Shown here: piece by piece, positions 34,527-42,580 of the stretch
Layout: each line of letters opens with the position of its first letter
Numbering within the stretch: position 1 is the stretch's first letter
Assembly (NCBI GenBank): GCA_036488875.1
Contig: DASXGW010000008.1
Coordinates: 124,001 to 188,000 of the forward strand
Source: Candidatus Baltobacteraceae bacterium
Lineage (GTDB): Bacteria; Vulcanimicrobiota; Vulcanimicrobiia; Vulcanimicrobiales; Vulcanimicrobiaceae
Direction: 5' to 3'
DNA length: 64,000 nt
The notes under the pieces: model-generated
What the model was told of the DNA's origin: nothing
Seen by the model: the letters and a program-made list of their open reading frames with translations, nothing else
The model's database searches: none
Position numbers and translations under genes: made by a program

Positions 34527-35294
34527 CTATTTCAGAACGCCGCGTTCCGAGGGTGTCTCCAGAAACGCGATGATCTCGCGGCCCGGCGTCGTAGCCACCT
34601 CGGCGCGCATCGCCTCGATCGCCTGCGAGACGTTCATCTTCGGATTGTAGAGGTGTTTGTAGAAGCGCTTGATCTCGTTTCGTTCTTCGACGGTGAAGCC
34701 GGCGCGCCGCAAGCCGACGCTGTTGAGCCCGTACGGCTGCGCCGGATTGCCTTCGATCAAAAAGAACGGAGGCACGTCTTTCGTAAGCTTGCTGGCACCG
34801 CCGATCATGGCGTAGCGTCCGATTCGCGTGAACTGGTGCACGCCGGCCTGGCCGCCGATCGTTGCAAAGTCGCCGACCTCGACGTGTCCCGCGAGTTGCG
34901 CGAGGTTGCTCATGGTCACGCCGTTGCCGATGATGCAGTTGTGCGCGATGTGCACGTACGCGAGCAGCAGGCAGTCGTCGCCGACCGCCGTGACCTCGTC
35001 GTGTCCGGTCGCCCGCTGAATGCTCACGTATTCGCGCAGCACGGTGCGGCTTCCGATTCGGGTGAAGGCGCGTTCGCCCGTGTATTTGCGATCTTGCGAC
35101 GCGGCTCCGATCGTAGCGAACGGATAGATCTGGCAATCTTCGCCGATCTCGGACCATCCGTTGACGACCACGTGTGCCTGCAGCACGGTACGCTCGCCGA
35201 TCGACACGTTTTCGCCGACGATGCAGTAGGGGCCGACCTCGGTTTTACGGCCGATCTGCGCGCCGGGATGAACGAGCGCGGTCGGGTGAATCAT
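34527..35294 (-). CDS. lpxA: LpxA, UDP-GlcNAc O-acyltransferase
   Basis: 255 residues, the normal length. Left-handed beta-helix hexapeptide repeats from IHPTALVHPGAQIG, with AHNCIIGNGVTMSNLAQLAGHVEVGDFATIGGQAGVHQF containing the catalytic-His region (YVHIAHNC). A C-terminal helical part ends RGVLK. It makes the first lipid A intermediate. ATGA overlaps the fabZ stop. Confidence 0.96.
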   Translation of the reverse strand: MIHPTALVHPGAQIGRKTEVGPYCIVGENVSIGERTVLQAHVVVNGWSEIGEDCQIYPFATIGAASQDRKYTGERAFTRIGSRTVLREYVSIQRATGHDEVTAVGDDCLLLAYVHIAHNCIIGNGVTMSNLAQLAGHVEVGDFATIGGQAGVHQFTRIGRYAMIGGASKLTKDVPPFFLIEGNPAQPYGLNSVGLRRAGFTVEERNEIKRFYKHLYNPKMNVSQAIEAMRAEVATTPGREIIAFLETPSERGVLK

Positions 35295-35761
35295 ACGTGC
35301 AGAACGGTTGCGTCGCCGCTCATTCGCGGGTCCGAAGAAATCGAGAACATCAGCTCGGCCGAGCAGACGAACTGGCCGTCGACCGACGCCTCGCCGCCGA
35401 TCCAGCCGATGTTGCGCTTGTGGCGCAGCATCTTCACTTCGATCTCCAAACGATCTCCGGGAATGACCGGGCGCCGAAACTTCGCCTTGTCGATGCCCGC
35501 CAAATACGGAACCTTGCTGACGTACTCGCCCGGCTCCAGCACCACCGCGCCGCCGAGCTGCGCCATCGCCTCGAGCATATACACGCCCGGCAGCACCGGA
35601 TTGCCGGGGAAGTGTCCGGCGAATACGGGCTCGTTATACGTGATGTTCTTATAGCCGCGCGCGCGTACCATCGGTTCGTACTCGAGGACGCGGTCGATGA
35701 GCAAAATCGGATAGCGGTGCGGCAGTATCTCCATGATCTGCCGGATGTCGAGCTCAGCCAT
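35291..35761 (-). CDS. fabZ: FabZ, 3-hydroxyacyl-ACP dehydratase
   Basis: 156 residues from ATG 35761; the longer frame overlaps lpxC. Hot-dog fold with HRYPILLIDRVLEYEP and the catalytic GHFPGNPVLPGVYMLEAMAQLGG (His and, further along, Glu). It competes with LpxA for 3-hydroxyacyl-ACP, which explains their linkage. It starts two bases after the lpxC stop. Confidence 0.96.
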   Translation of the reverse strand: MAELDIRQIMEILPHRYPILLIDRVLEYEPMVRARGYKNITYNEPVFAGHFPGNPVLPGVYMLEAMAQLGGAVVLEPGEYVSKVPYLAGIDKAKFRRPVIPGDRLEIEVKMLRHKRNIGWIGGEASVDGQFVCSAELMFSISSDPRMSGDATVLHV

Positions 35762-35763
35762 GT

Positions 35764-36597
35764 TTAGGCAACCTCTTTGACGCGCGAGCGCAGTTCGCGT
35801 GCGACCATAGCGTGCAGCTCGTGACCGCTCTTGATCGCGACGATCTCGCACTGCGGCCACGCACCCAGTAGGCAGAAATCGCCGATCAGGTCGAGCACTT
35901 TGTGGCGCACGACTTCGTTGGGCCAGCGCAAAGCCTGCATCGGACCGTCGGGAGCGAAGACCAGCGCGTTATCGAGACTCCCGCCCAATGCCAGACCGCG
36001 CGCGCGAAGCGCTTCCACCTCGTGGAGGTAGCCGAAGGTGCGCGCTCCGGCGATCTCGTCACGGTAGAGCGCCGGTTCGATCTCGCCGTAGAAGTACTGC
36101 GTGCCGATCGGCGCCGGAAAATCGGCGACGAAGCGCACGCGAAACGTGGAGGCCGGCAAAACGGCCACCATGCGATCGCCGCTTTGAATCACGAACGGTT
36201 GGCTGGGTGCGAAGACGCGGCGCGGCGCGGCTTGCGGAACGATTCCGGCCGATTCGATCGCGTCGAAAAAACCGCGCGCGCTTCCGTCGCCGATCGGGAT
36301 CTCCTTACCTTCGACGCGAATCTCGGCGTTGCTCACGCCGGCGGCCAACAACGCCGACAGCAGATGCTCGGTCGTGGAAACCGACGCGCCGTCGCGACCG
36401 ATGACGGTCGCGCGAGAAGTATCGATCACGTGCTCGGCCGTGGCCGGAACTTCGACCGTCTTGCCGCCTGAAACGAGCGTGAACGCAATGCCCGAATCGG
36501 GCTTCGCGGGCATGACGTCGACGACGGCGTTCGAACCCGTGTGAAGACCGACGCCTTCCAAGTGCACCGCTTTGCGCAGCGTCCTCTGTTCGTTCAT
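35764..36597 (-). CDS. lpxC: LpxC, UDP-3-O-acyl-GlcNAc deacetylase
   Basis: 277 residues. KAVHLEGVGLHTG at 8-20, STTEHLLSALLAAGVSNAEI with the first zinc His, and VVRHKVLDLIGDFCLLG with the other zinc ligands (H and D). Committed step of lipid A synthesis. It overlaps lpxD by one base (TAATG). Confidence 0.96.
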   Translation of the reverse strand: MNEQRTLRKAVHLEGVGLHTGSNAVVDVMPAKPDSGIAFTLVSGGKTVEVPATAEHVIDTSRATVIGRDGASVSTTEHLLSALLAAGVSNAEIRVEGKEIPIGDGSARGFFDAIESAGIVPQAAPRRVFAPSQPFVIQSGDRMVAVLPASTFRVRFVADFPAPIGTQYFYGEIEPALYRDEIAGARTFGYLHEVEALRARGLALGGSLDNALVFAPDGPMQALRWPNEVVRHKVLDLIGDFCLLGAWPQCEIVAIKSGHELHAMVARELRSRVKEVA

Positions 36598-37622
36598 TAC
36601 GGCTCTTCTTTGCCGAGGCGTTTCTCGAGCGCTTCGACTCGTGCGACCAGCTTGGGCAGCTTACGAATCAGGACCTCTCGTCGAAGATCTTCGCGGTGGT
36701 CGCGCGCCGGATTCCCCGATATGGTCGCGCCGTCGGCAACGTCGCCCCAAACGCCGGATTGGCCCGCGATGGTGACGCGATCGCCGACGCGCATGTGCCC
36801 GCGCGTGCCCACCTGGCCGGCGATTTTGACGTAGTCGCCGATCACCGTCGAACCGGCCATTCCGGTAAGCGCCGCAACCGCGCAGTGTTTTCCGATCCGG
36901 CAGTTGTGTCCGATCTGCACGAGATTGTCGACCTTCGTGCCCGTACCGATGTGCGTGCTGCCGGTTTGCGCGCGATCGATGCACGTGTTCGCGCCGATTT
37001 CCACCTCGTCGTCCAGAACGACGTTGCCGACTTGCGGGATGCGCTCGAGCGCACCCTCGATAAACGCCCAGCCGAAGCCCTCGCTGCCGATCACGCTGCC
37101 TGCGTGCAGAACGACGCGATTTCCGATCCGACACCGTTCCATCAAATGCGCGTGCGGATGCAGCCACGACTCCTCACCGATGGAGGCTCCGTCGCCGACG
37201 TACGCGCCCGCACCGACGATGCTTCGCGCGCCGACCGTCGCGCCGTGACCCACGTACGCATGGGCGCCGATGTAAACGCCTTCGGCAAGCGATGCGTCCG
37301 ATTCGACGGCCGCACTGGGATGGACGAACGGACCTTGCGGCCGTTTCGGACGCAGGTCGCGCAACAGCCGCGCGAGCGCGTACCGTGCGTTCTCGACGAC
37401 GATGAGCGGCTTTGGAGGCGCGTCGATCGGAATCGTCGCATCGACGAGCACCGCGGCCGCCTTGCCGGCGAGCGCGGACGTCAAATACCGCGCGTCCGTA
37501 GCAAAGGTCAGCGCGCCGGCACCGGCCTCCTCGACCGCAACGATGGAATGGATGGCAACGTCGCCGTCACCGACGACGCGTCCGCCGACGCGGGAGGCGA
37601 GCTGTTGCACCGTACCCAGCAT
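36597..37622 (-). CDS. lpxD: LpxD, UDP-3-O-acylglucosamine N-acyltransferase
   Basis: 341 residues: an N-terminal uridine-binding domain (about 1-100), a hexapeptide-repeat beta-helix (about 105-310; GHNCRIGKHCAVAALTGMAGSTVIGDYV includes the catalytic His), and a short C-terminal coiled coil. It adds the second acyl chain after LpxC. It is the first lpx gene, 25 bases after the last OmpH-like gene. Confidence 0.96.
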   Translation of the reverse strand: MLGTVQQLASRVGGRVVGDGDVAIHSIVAVEEAGAGALTFATDARYLTSALAGKAAAVLVDATIPIDAPPKPLIVVENARYALARLLRDLRPKRPQGPFVHPSAAVESDASLAEGVYIGAHAYVGHGATVGARSIVGAGAYVGDGASIGEESWLHPHAHLMERCRIGNRVVLHAGSVIGSEGFGWAFIEGALERIPQVGNVVLDDEVEIGANTCIDRAQTGSTHIGTGTKVDNLVQIGHNCRIGKHCAVAALTGMAGSTVIGDYVKIAGQVGTRGHMRVGDRVTIAGQSGVWGDVADGATISGNPARDHREDLRREVLIRKLPKLVARVEALEKRLGKEEP

Positions 37623-37647
37623 CGCGGACCGCTTTCGCTGTGCCCGG

Positions 37648-38058
37648 CTACGATCCGCTCGGCGCGGGCGAAGCCTTCTCGACGATGTTGAGGCTCTTTT
37701 CCACGTCGGGCGTGATGTCGACGCCGCCGTAACCGACGCCCTCGCGGGTTACCACGAGTTTCAACTGCTTATCCGAAGCGATCTTGCCGGCGGCGTCGCG
37801 AATCTGCTGCGTCAACTGCTCGGTGATCTTCGAATACTTGCGCTGCATCGCCAGCACGGCTTGCTGCTTCTGTGCGGTGCTGCCCCTGCCCTTAGCGATG
37901 CGGTCCTCGTCGGCGTACAGTTGACTCTGATAGCCTTGATATTCCGGCCAATTGTTCACGATGCGGTTCACATCGACGAGTCCGATCGGACTCGACGCTC
38001 CGCAGCCGGTTGCAATAACGGCCACTAGGGCCGCCAAAATGATATGTTGTTTTTTCAC
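37648..38058 (-). CDS. OmpH/Skp-like lipoprotein (short)
   Basis: 136 residues. Lipobox IATGC at about 15-19 after a hydrophobic signal. A small OmpH domain: IGLVDVNRIVNNWPEY, a coiled coil (about 45-90) and KLVVTREGVGYGGVDITPDVEKSLN. Skp chaperones outer-membrane proteins in the periplasm; membrane anchoring would be unusual for Skp. It is the third of three paralogues, directly before lpxD, overlapping its neighbour by four bases. Confidence 0.82.
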   Translation of the reverse strand: MKKQHIILAALVAVIATGCGASSPIGLVDVNRIVNNWPEYQGYQSQLYADEDRIAKGRGSTAQKQQAVLAMQRKYSKITEQLTQQIRDAAGKIASDKQLKLVVTREGVGYGGVDITPDVEKSLNIVEKASPAPSGS

Positions 38059-39335
38059 TCGTGTAGGCTTTCGACGTCTTTGGTTACTTCGTTCGTCATA
38101 TCGTAGCCGCCCGGAGCGGCGTCGGGTCCGTTGAAGACGATGCTGAATCCCTGATCCTTGGCGATGCGGCTCGCTTCGTTTTGGATCTGATTGACGATCT
38201 CATTATAGAGGTCGTCGCGACGCTTTTGCAGAGCGTCGAGTTCTTTGGCGGCCGCGCCCGTGGCACCAACGTCGGCACCGTGCAGGGCGGCGAACTGACG
38301 ATCGAGATCGTTCTTGGTCGCGGTGTATTCGGCGATCGTCTGGGACGCGTCGGCACGAAACTCGTCGGTCAGCTGGTTGTGAATCTGCGCGATTTTCGCT
38401 TTGACGTCGGGCGGCAGGTTCGACGGAAGCGCCGGCGGTGCCAGCTGACGGATTTGCGCCCCGACCTCGTTGCGGCGTTCTTCGATCTTGCTCTGCGTCT
38501 GCGACTGAATCGTCGAGAGCGCGGCCTGCACCTGCGAGTTGGTCTGATCGTTGAGCTGCTTGCGATACGCGTCGAGCGCGGCTTGATCCGTCTTGCGCAT
38601 CGCGTTGGTTTGCGCGGTTTCCTTCGAATCGATGGCGGCGAGCTGATCCTGCAGCTGCTTGCGCGTCGCCGGTTCGAGCGCGAGGTTGTTCAGCCGCGTT
38701 TTGATCGCCAGGCGCTGCTGGGCGTCTTCTTGCGACAGCCGCATCGACAGATCCGTTTCCTGCTGCGCGAGCTGCTCGGCCTTCGCGCGAAGCTTCTGCT
38801 CCCCTTGCAGCTGCAGCTGGCGCACGATCGAGGCCGCCGCCGCGCGATTCTGCTCCACGACGCTCTTCTGGTACGCCTGAAAATCCTGGCCGGCAGCCTG
38901 CGCGGCTTGCTGCGCCTGCTGCGCCGACGTCGCCGACATCAGCTTCGACGCGAACTCACCCGCGCCCGGGACGTTGGCCGCCGTCAACGCTGCCGCGATC
39001 GCCTGCTGTTCGCGCTTGAGATACGTCTGCTGCTTCTGCTCGATGATCTTGCCGGCGCGGTCGTTGGCGGCTTGCATTTCGGCGTTGAGCTCTTTGGTCT
39101 GCGCCGCGATCTGCGAAGCCGACAACGGAACGTGCGGAGTCGAGGCCTTCAGCTGAATAGCCGAGATCGCGTCGTCGAGCTGCGAGAGCTGCGAATAGAG
39201 CGGGTGATGCTTGACCACGTCCGACACCCGCACGTACCCGATGCCGCGAATCGACGACGAGTGCACGTTGGGACCACATCCGCTCAAAAGAACGAACGCG
39301 AGCGCCATCAACGCCGCCGTGTTATTTGAGCTCAT
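38055..39335 (-). CDS. OmpH/Skp-like lipoprotein with extra-long coiled coil
   Basis: 426 residues from ATG 39335; upstream frame is rejected because it overlaps the neighbour. A lipobox (LLSGC) is near residue 20. An OmpH start GIGYVRVSDVVKHHPLYSQL is followed by about 300 residues of coiled coil rich in Gln, Ala and Lys, then DQGFSIVFNGPDAAPGGYDMTNEVTKDVESL. Ordinary Skp is about 160 residues; here the arms would be far longer. It may span much of the periplasm (inference). Confidence 0.8.
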   Translation of the reverse strand: MSSNNTAALMALAFVLLSGCGPNVHSSSIRGIGYVRVSDVVKHHPLYSQLSQLDDAISAIQLKASTPHVPLSASQIAAQTKELNAEMQAANDRAGKIIEQKQQTYLKREQQAIAAALTAANVPGAGEFASKLMSATSAQQAQQAAQAAGQDFQAYQKSVVEQNRAAAASIVRQLQLQGEQKLRAKAEQLAQQETDLSMRLSQEDAQQRLAIKTRLNNLALEPATRKQLQDQLAAIDSKETAQTNAMRKTDQAALDAYRKQLNDQTNSQVQAALSTIQSQTQSKIEERRNEVGAQIRQLAPPALPSNLPPDVKAKIAQIHNQLTDEFRADASQTIAEYTATKNDLDRQFAALHGADVGATGAAAKELDALQKRRDDLYNEIVNQIQNEASRIAKDQGFSIVFNGPDAAPGGYDMTNEVTKDVESLHE

Positions 39336-40122
39336 TTTGGACATCGGCAGTGATGTCCGTGCCCCCATAGAGAACGTCGGCGCGGTCGATGACGAGCAAG
39401 ACGTTGTGCTTGCGCGCCGCGTCCGCGGTAGCGGTCTTCGTGGCATCGACCAGCGGCTTGAGCAGCTGCTCTTGCTTATCGGAAAGCGTCTTGTTGTAGT
39501 CTTGGTAGACCTGTTTCTTGTCGGCGTCGGTCTTCGCAGCGGCGAGTTTCGGCCCGAAGAGGGCGCGCTGCGTCGACGCGTACTGCGCCATCTGATCGTT
39601 GGCCGACTTGACTTTGGGCATGCCGTCGAGCGCGGTTTGATCGACGAAACCGATCTCCGAAGGCGCCGGCGTCGCAGCCGGCGGCGAGATCGCCTGATTG
39701 CTCGAGAAGAGCGTTTCGACGTCCTTGGTGATATCCTGACCGCCGTAGATCACGATGCGTTTGTCGACCACGATCGAAAGGTTGCGCGTGGTGCAGACCG
39801 CCGCGATGGCGAGTTGCGCGCGCTGAAAGACCGGTCCGACGATCTCCCGCTGCTTGTCGCTATATTGCTGTTGAAACTGCATCTGGATGCGTTGCTTGTC
39901 GGCGTCGCTCCTGGCATTTTTCATGGTCGAGGCGAACTGCGCGTCGAGCTGCTGTTTGTAAGCCGCCAGCGTTTGATTCGCCGAAACGAAGACGGGCATG
40001 TTGGCGAGCTCGGCCTGGTCGATATATCCGACGTCGGAGAGATCGGCCGCGATGGCCGCGGGCGCGACGAACGCCGCGATGAGTAACGCGGCGGCGATAG
40101 TAGTAGCTAACCGGATCTTCAT
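39322..40122 (-). CDS. OmpH/Skp-like periplasmic protein with two tandem OmpH domains
   Basis: 266 residues from ATG 40122 (AAGG seven bases upstream). Signal peptide to about 24 (ends AIAAD). Domain 1 begins VGYIDQAELANMP and ends YGGQDITKDVETL; domain 2 begins IGFVDQTALDGMP and ends YGGTDITADVQNEL. The clear internal duplication makes one chain equal to two Skp subunits. It follows bamA by 37 bases, as skp does in many diderms. Confidence 0.85.
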   Translation of the reverse strand: MKIRLATTIAAALLIAAFVAPAAIAADLSDVGYIDQAELANMPVFVSANQTLAAYKQQLDAQFASTMKNARSDADKQRIQMQFQQQYSDKQREIVGPVFQRAQLAIAAVCTTRNLSIVVDKRIVIYGGQDITKDVETLFSSNQAISPPAATPAPSEIGFVDQTALDGMPKVKSANDQMAQYASTQRALFGPKLAAAKTDADKKQVYQDYNKTLSDKQEQLLKPLVDATKTATADAARKHNVLLVIDRADVLYGGTDITADVQNELK

Positions 40123-40159
40123 AGTTTCCCTTTGACTGTAGACGAGAAAAACCCCAACT

Positions 40160-42430
40160 CTAAAAGCTTTGACCGATGCCGAAACTCGTGTGAGTGCCGC
40201 TGGCGCCTCGAGCGAAGTCGATGCGAATGGTGTGCAAGCCGAGTTGAGGCACGTCGAAGCGAATGCCGACGCCCGCGTCCCCATACAACGCCCAGTTTCC
40301 CGGATAGCCGACGATTCGGTTCGTGTACGGGTTGAGCAGTGGGTAGGCGCCGCGGATCTTGTAATCGAGCTCGTCGACGAACAACGCGAGCGTTAATCGC
40401 CGGTCCAGCGCCAGCGGCTGGCGCAGCTCGATCTGACCCAAGAACGCATTGGTAGCGTAGAACACCTGATTGTAGCCGCGCATCTGCTGGTCGGAGAACG
40501 TGAACAACTGACTCGGCGGAATGACGCCGGTCGAACTGTACGCGGCTCCGTGCACGCCGATCGTCGCACTATGCAGTATGGGGAAGAAGCGCGCGGCGTC
40601 GAGCGTCTCCTGTGTGAAGTCGAAGTTCGAGCCGAGCGACGGAACCGACAACTGCGCCGAGAACTGGGCTTTGAGGCCGGTGCGCGGGTTGAACGGATCG
40701 TCGAGCGTCGTCGACTGAAGCCCGACGGTTGCCGTGTTGAGCTTGTAGGGCGCGCCGGTGTTGACGTTCGCGATCGAGGTCGCGTTGATGCCGAACGAAC
40801 CGCCGCCGCAGTTCGTTCCGCTCGACAGCGGGCTGCACGACGGCTGCGGCAACACGTTGAGACCGCTTTGATTGCCTTGGAAGTAGTACGGCGTCGGAAC
40901 CGACGTGTCATAACGGATCGTCTGCGCGCCGCCCGCCAGGGTGAGAATCGTGTAATCGCTCAAACGGCGGCCGACCGTGACCGATCCGCCGGTAGCGCTC
41001 GACTCGCTGGTCGCAACGATGTTGTTGACCTGCGACGACGTCGACGTCGGATAGAGCGTGACCGGAACACAGTTTTGGTTGGATTTACACCCGATCGACG
41101 TGATGCCGCTCGACGAGACGTTGTACACCGGATAGTAGTAGGTCGAGCTGTTCGTGAACAGCGAGCCCGAGAGGCTGTACTTCATCGCCTGCGGCGTCGT
41201 GCCCAGGTACGGAACCGACGCGGAGAGCTGCGCGACGCTGGTGCGCGCGCCTTTCTCGAACTGAATCGAGGCCGAGTTTCCGGTGCCGTGCAGGTTATTG
41301 TCGGAGAATCCGAGCGTGCCGTACAAACCCTGTCCGGTCAGACCTCCGGAGTATCCAAAACCGACCGACGCTTGCGCGGTGCGCTGCTCCGTAACGTGCC
41401 ACACGACCGTCACCAGCTGCGGCTTCTTGGGATCCGGGCCTTCCTTGATGTCGGGCTCGATCTTCGAGAAGAAACCCAGCGCGTTGAGGCGCTCGTAGTC
41501 GCGCTTGATCGCGTCGGTATTGAGCACTTGGCCGGGCCGTACGCGCAGCTCGCGGCGAATGACGGCATCCTTCGTGCGCGTGTTGCCGGTGATTTCGACC
41601 ACCGCGACGCGCGCGACGTAGATGTTGTACTTGACGGCGGCCGTGCCGGCTTTGAGGTCGATCGACGACGGATCGATGCCGCCTTCAAAGTTGCCGACCT
41701 CGAGATGGTACTTGTCTTCGTAGAGCTTCTGCAGCGCCTTGAAGTCCGCGTCGCGCACTTCGTCGGAATACACGCTGCCGGTTTTGAGCGTCAGCGACGG
41801 CAAGATCAGCGGAGGCGGCAGAATCGGGTCGCCGCCGATGATGATGTCCTTGACGACGAGGCCTTCCTGAACGAACAGGGTCAACGAACCGGTCTTCGGA
41901 TCGAGGTTGAGATCTTTGACGTGGGTCGGGACCTGGCCGCCGTAGCCGATTCGCTCGTAATAATTGTTGATCTTGAGAACGTCTTGCCGGAACGTATTCG
42001 TGTTGAAGACCTGCCCGACGGAGAGGTCCATCAGTGCCAAGAGCGTGTCGCTGGGGACCTTCTGGTTTCCCTGGAAGTCGATCTTGGTGATGACCGGGTT
42101 CTCGATGACGCGATAGGTGATGGCCACGCCGTTAGGACGCGGACGCACCAGCGGCGGCGCGATATCGGCGAAGTATCCCAGGGCGTTGATGCGCGCGAGG
42201 TCTTCCTGAACGACCTTCGGGTCGTAGAAGTCGCCCGGCTTCGCCTGAACGACGGCCATGATCGTCTGCGTCGGTACGTGCAGGTTGCCCGTCACGTCGA
42301 CGGAGACGATCCGCGGCGGCGTCGCCGAGGAAGCAGGGGCAACGATGAAGCCGACCGACAGGATGACCGAGAGCAGAGCTCCCGCCCACCTTGTTAGTGC
42401 GCGCAAGCACCGCCGAAGGTCAAAGGTCAT
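40160..42430 (-). CDS. bamA: BamA, outer-membrane protein assembly factor
   Basis: 756 residues. Signal peptide to about 36. Four POTRA-like domains at about 38-110, 111-190, 192-282 and 284-360 (each with the GN or GD strand, e.g. VTGNLHVPTQTI, FQGNQKVPSDTL, ITGNTRTKDAVIRRELRVRPGQ). The beta-barrel is at about 365-756, with SVGFGYSGGLTGQGLYGTLGFSDNNLHGTG, QMRGYNQVF (the VRGF/Y loop motif) and a C-terminal GIGQSF ending in Phe. It folds outer-membrane proteins. It follows tamB. Confidence 0.95.
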   Translation of the reverse strand: MTFDLRRCLRALTRWAGALLSVILSVGFIVAPASSATPPRIVSVDVTGNLHVPTQTIMAVVQAKPGDFYDPKVVQEDLARINALGYFADIAPPLVRPRPNGVAITYRVIENPVITKIDFQGNQKVPSDTLLALMDLSVGQVFNTNTFRQDVLKINNYYERIGYGGQVPTHVKDLNLDPKTGSLTLFVQEGLVVKDIIIGGDPILPPPLILPSLTLKTGSVYSDEVRDADFKALQKLYEDKYHLEVGNFEGGIDPSSIDLKAGTAAVKYNIYVARVAVVEITGNTRTKDAVIRRELRVRPGQVLNTDAIKRDYERLNALGFFSKIEPDIKEGPDPKKPQLVTVVWHVTEQRTAQASVGFGYSGGLTGQGLYGTLGFSDNNLHGTGNSASIQFEKGARTSVAQLSASVPYLGTTPQAMKYSLSGSLFTNSSTYYYPVYNVSSSGITSIGCKSNQNCVPVTLYPTSTSSQVNNIVATSESSATGGSVTVGRRLSDYTILTLAGGAQTIRYDTSVPTPYYFQGNQSGLNVLPQPSCSPLSSGTNCGGGSFGINATSIANVNTGAPYKLNTATVGLQSTTLDDPFNPRTGLKAQFSAQLSVPSLGSNFDFTQETLDAARFFPILHSATIGVHGAAYSSTGVIPPSQLFTFSDQQMRGYNQVFYATNAFLGQIELRQPLALDRRLTLALFVDELDYKIRGAYPLLNPYTNRIVGYPGNWALYGDAGVGIRFDVPQLGLHTIRIDFARGASGTHTSFGIGQSF

Positions 42431-42472
42431 GCGAAAACGTTCGTTCCTTGTGTAGAGAGGGGGCTGACGACA

Positions 42473-42580
42473 TCAGCGCAGGCCGGCGCGCGGAGCACGC
42501 CCCTGACGACCCGGCACGCCCTGTTCGCCCTGCTGTACCCCGGTCCTTGCCTCGGTCCAAAACCCTGAACGTTTCCTCAT
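42473..42580 (-). CDS. Possible 35-residue basic protein coupled to tamB
   Basis: On the minus strand ATG at 42580 overlaps the tamB stop as ATGA and opens a frame of 35 codons ending at TGA 42473. The product begins MRKRSGFWTEARTG and is very basic (eight Arg, one Lys) with many Gly and Gln. No signal or membrane segment. The overlap is the type used for coupling elsewhere in this operon. It fills most of the 146-base tamB-bamA gap. It may be a leader peptide or chance frame; I rate it weak. Confidence 0.3.
   Translation of the reverse strand: MRKRSGFWTEARTGVQQGEQGVPGRQGRAPRAGLR

Noticed and set aside
40550-42397. 615-codon plus-strand frame across bamA
   Set aside because: Antisense shadow of bamA, which has POTRA and barrel features; the product is an Arg/Val/Asp-rich shadow without motifs.
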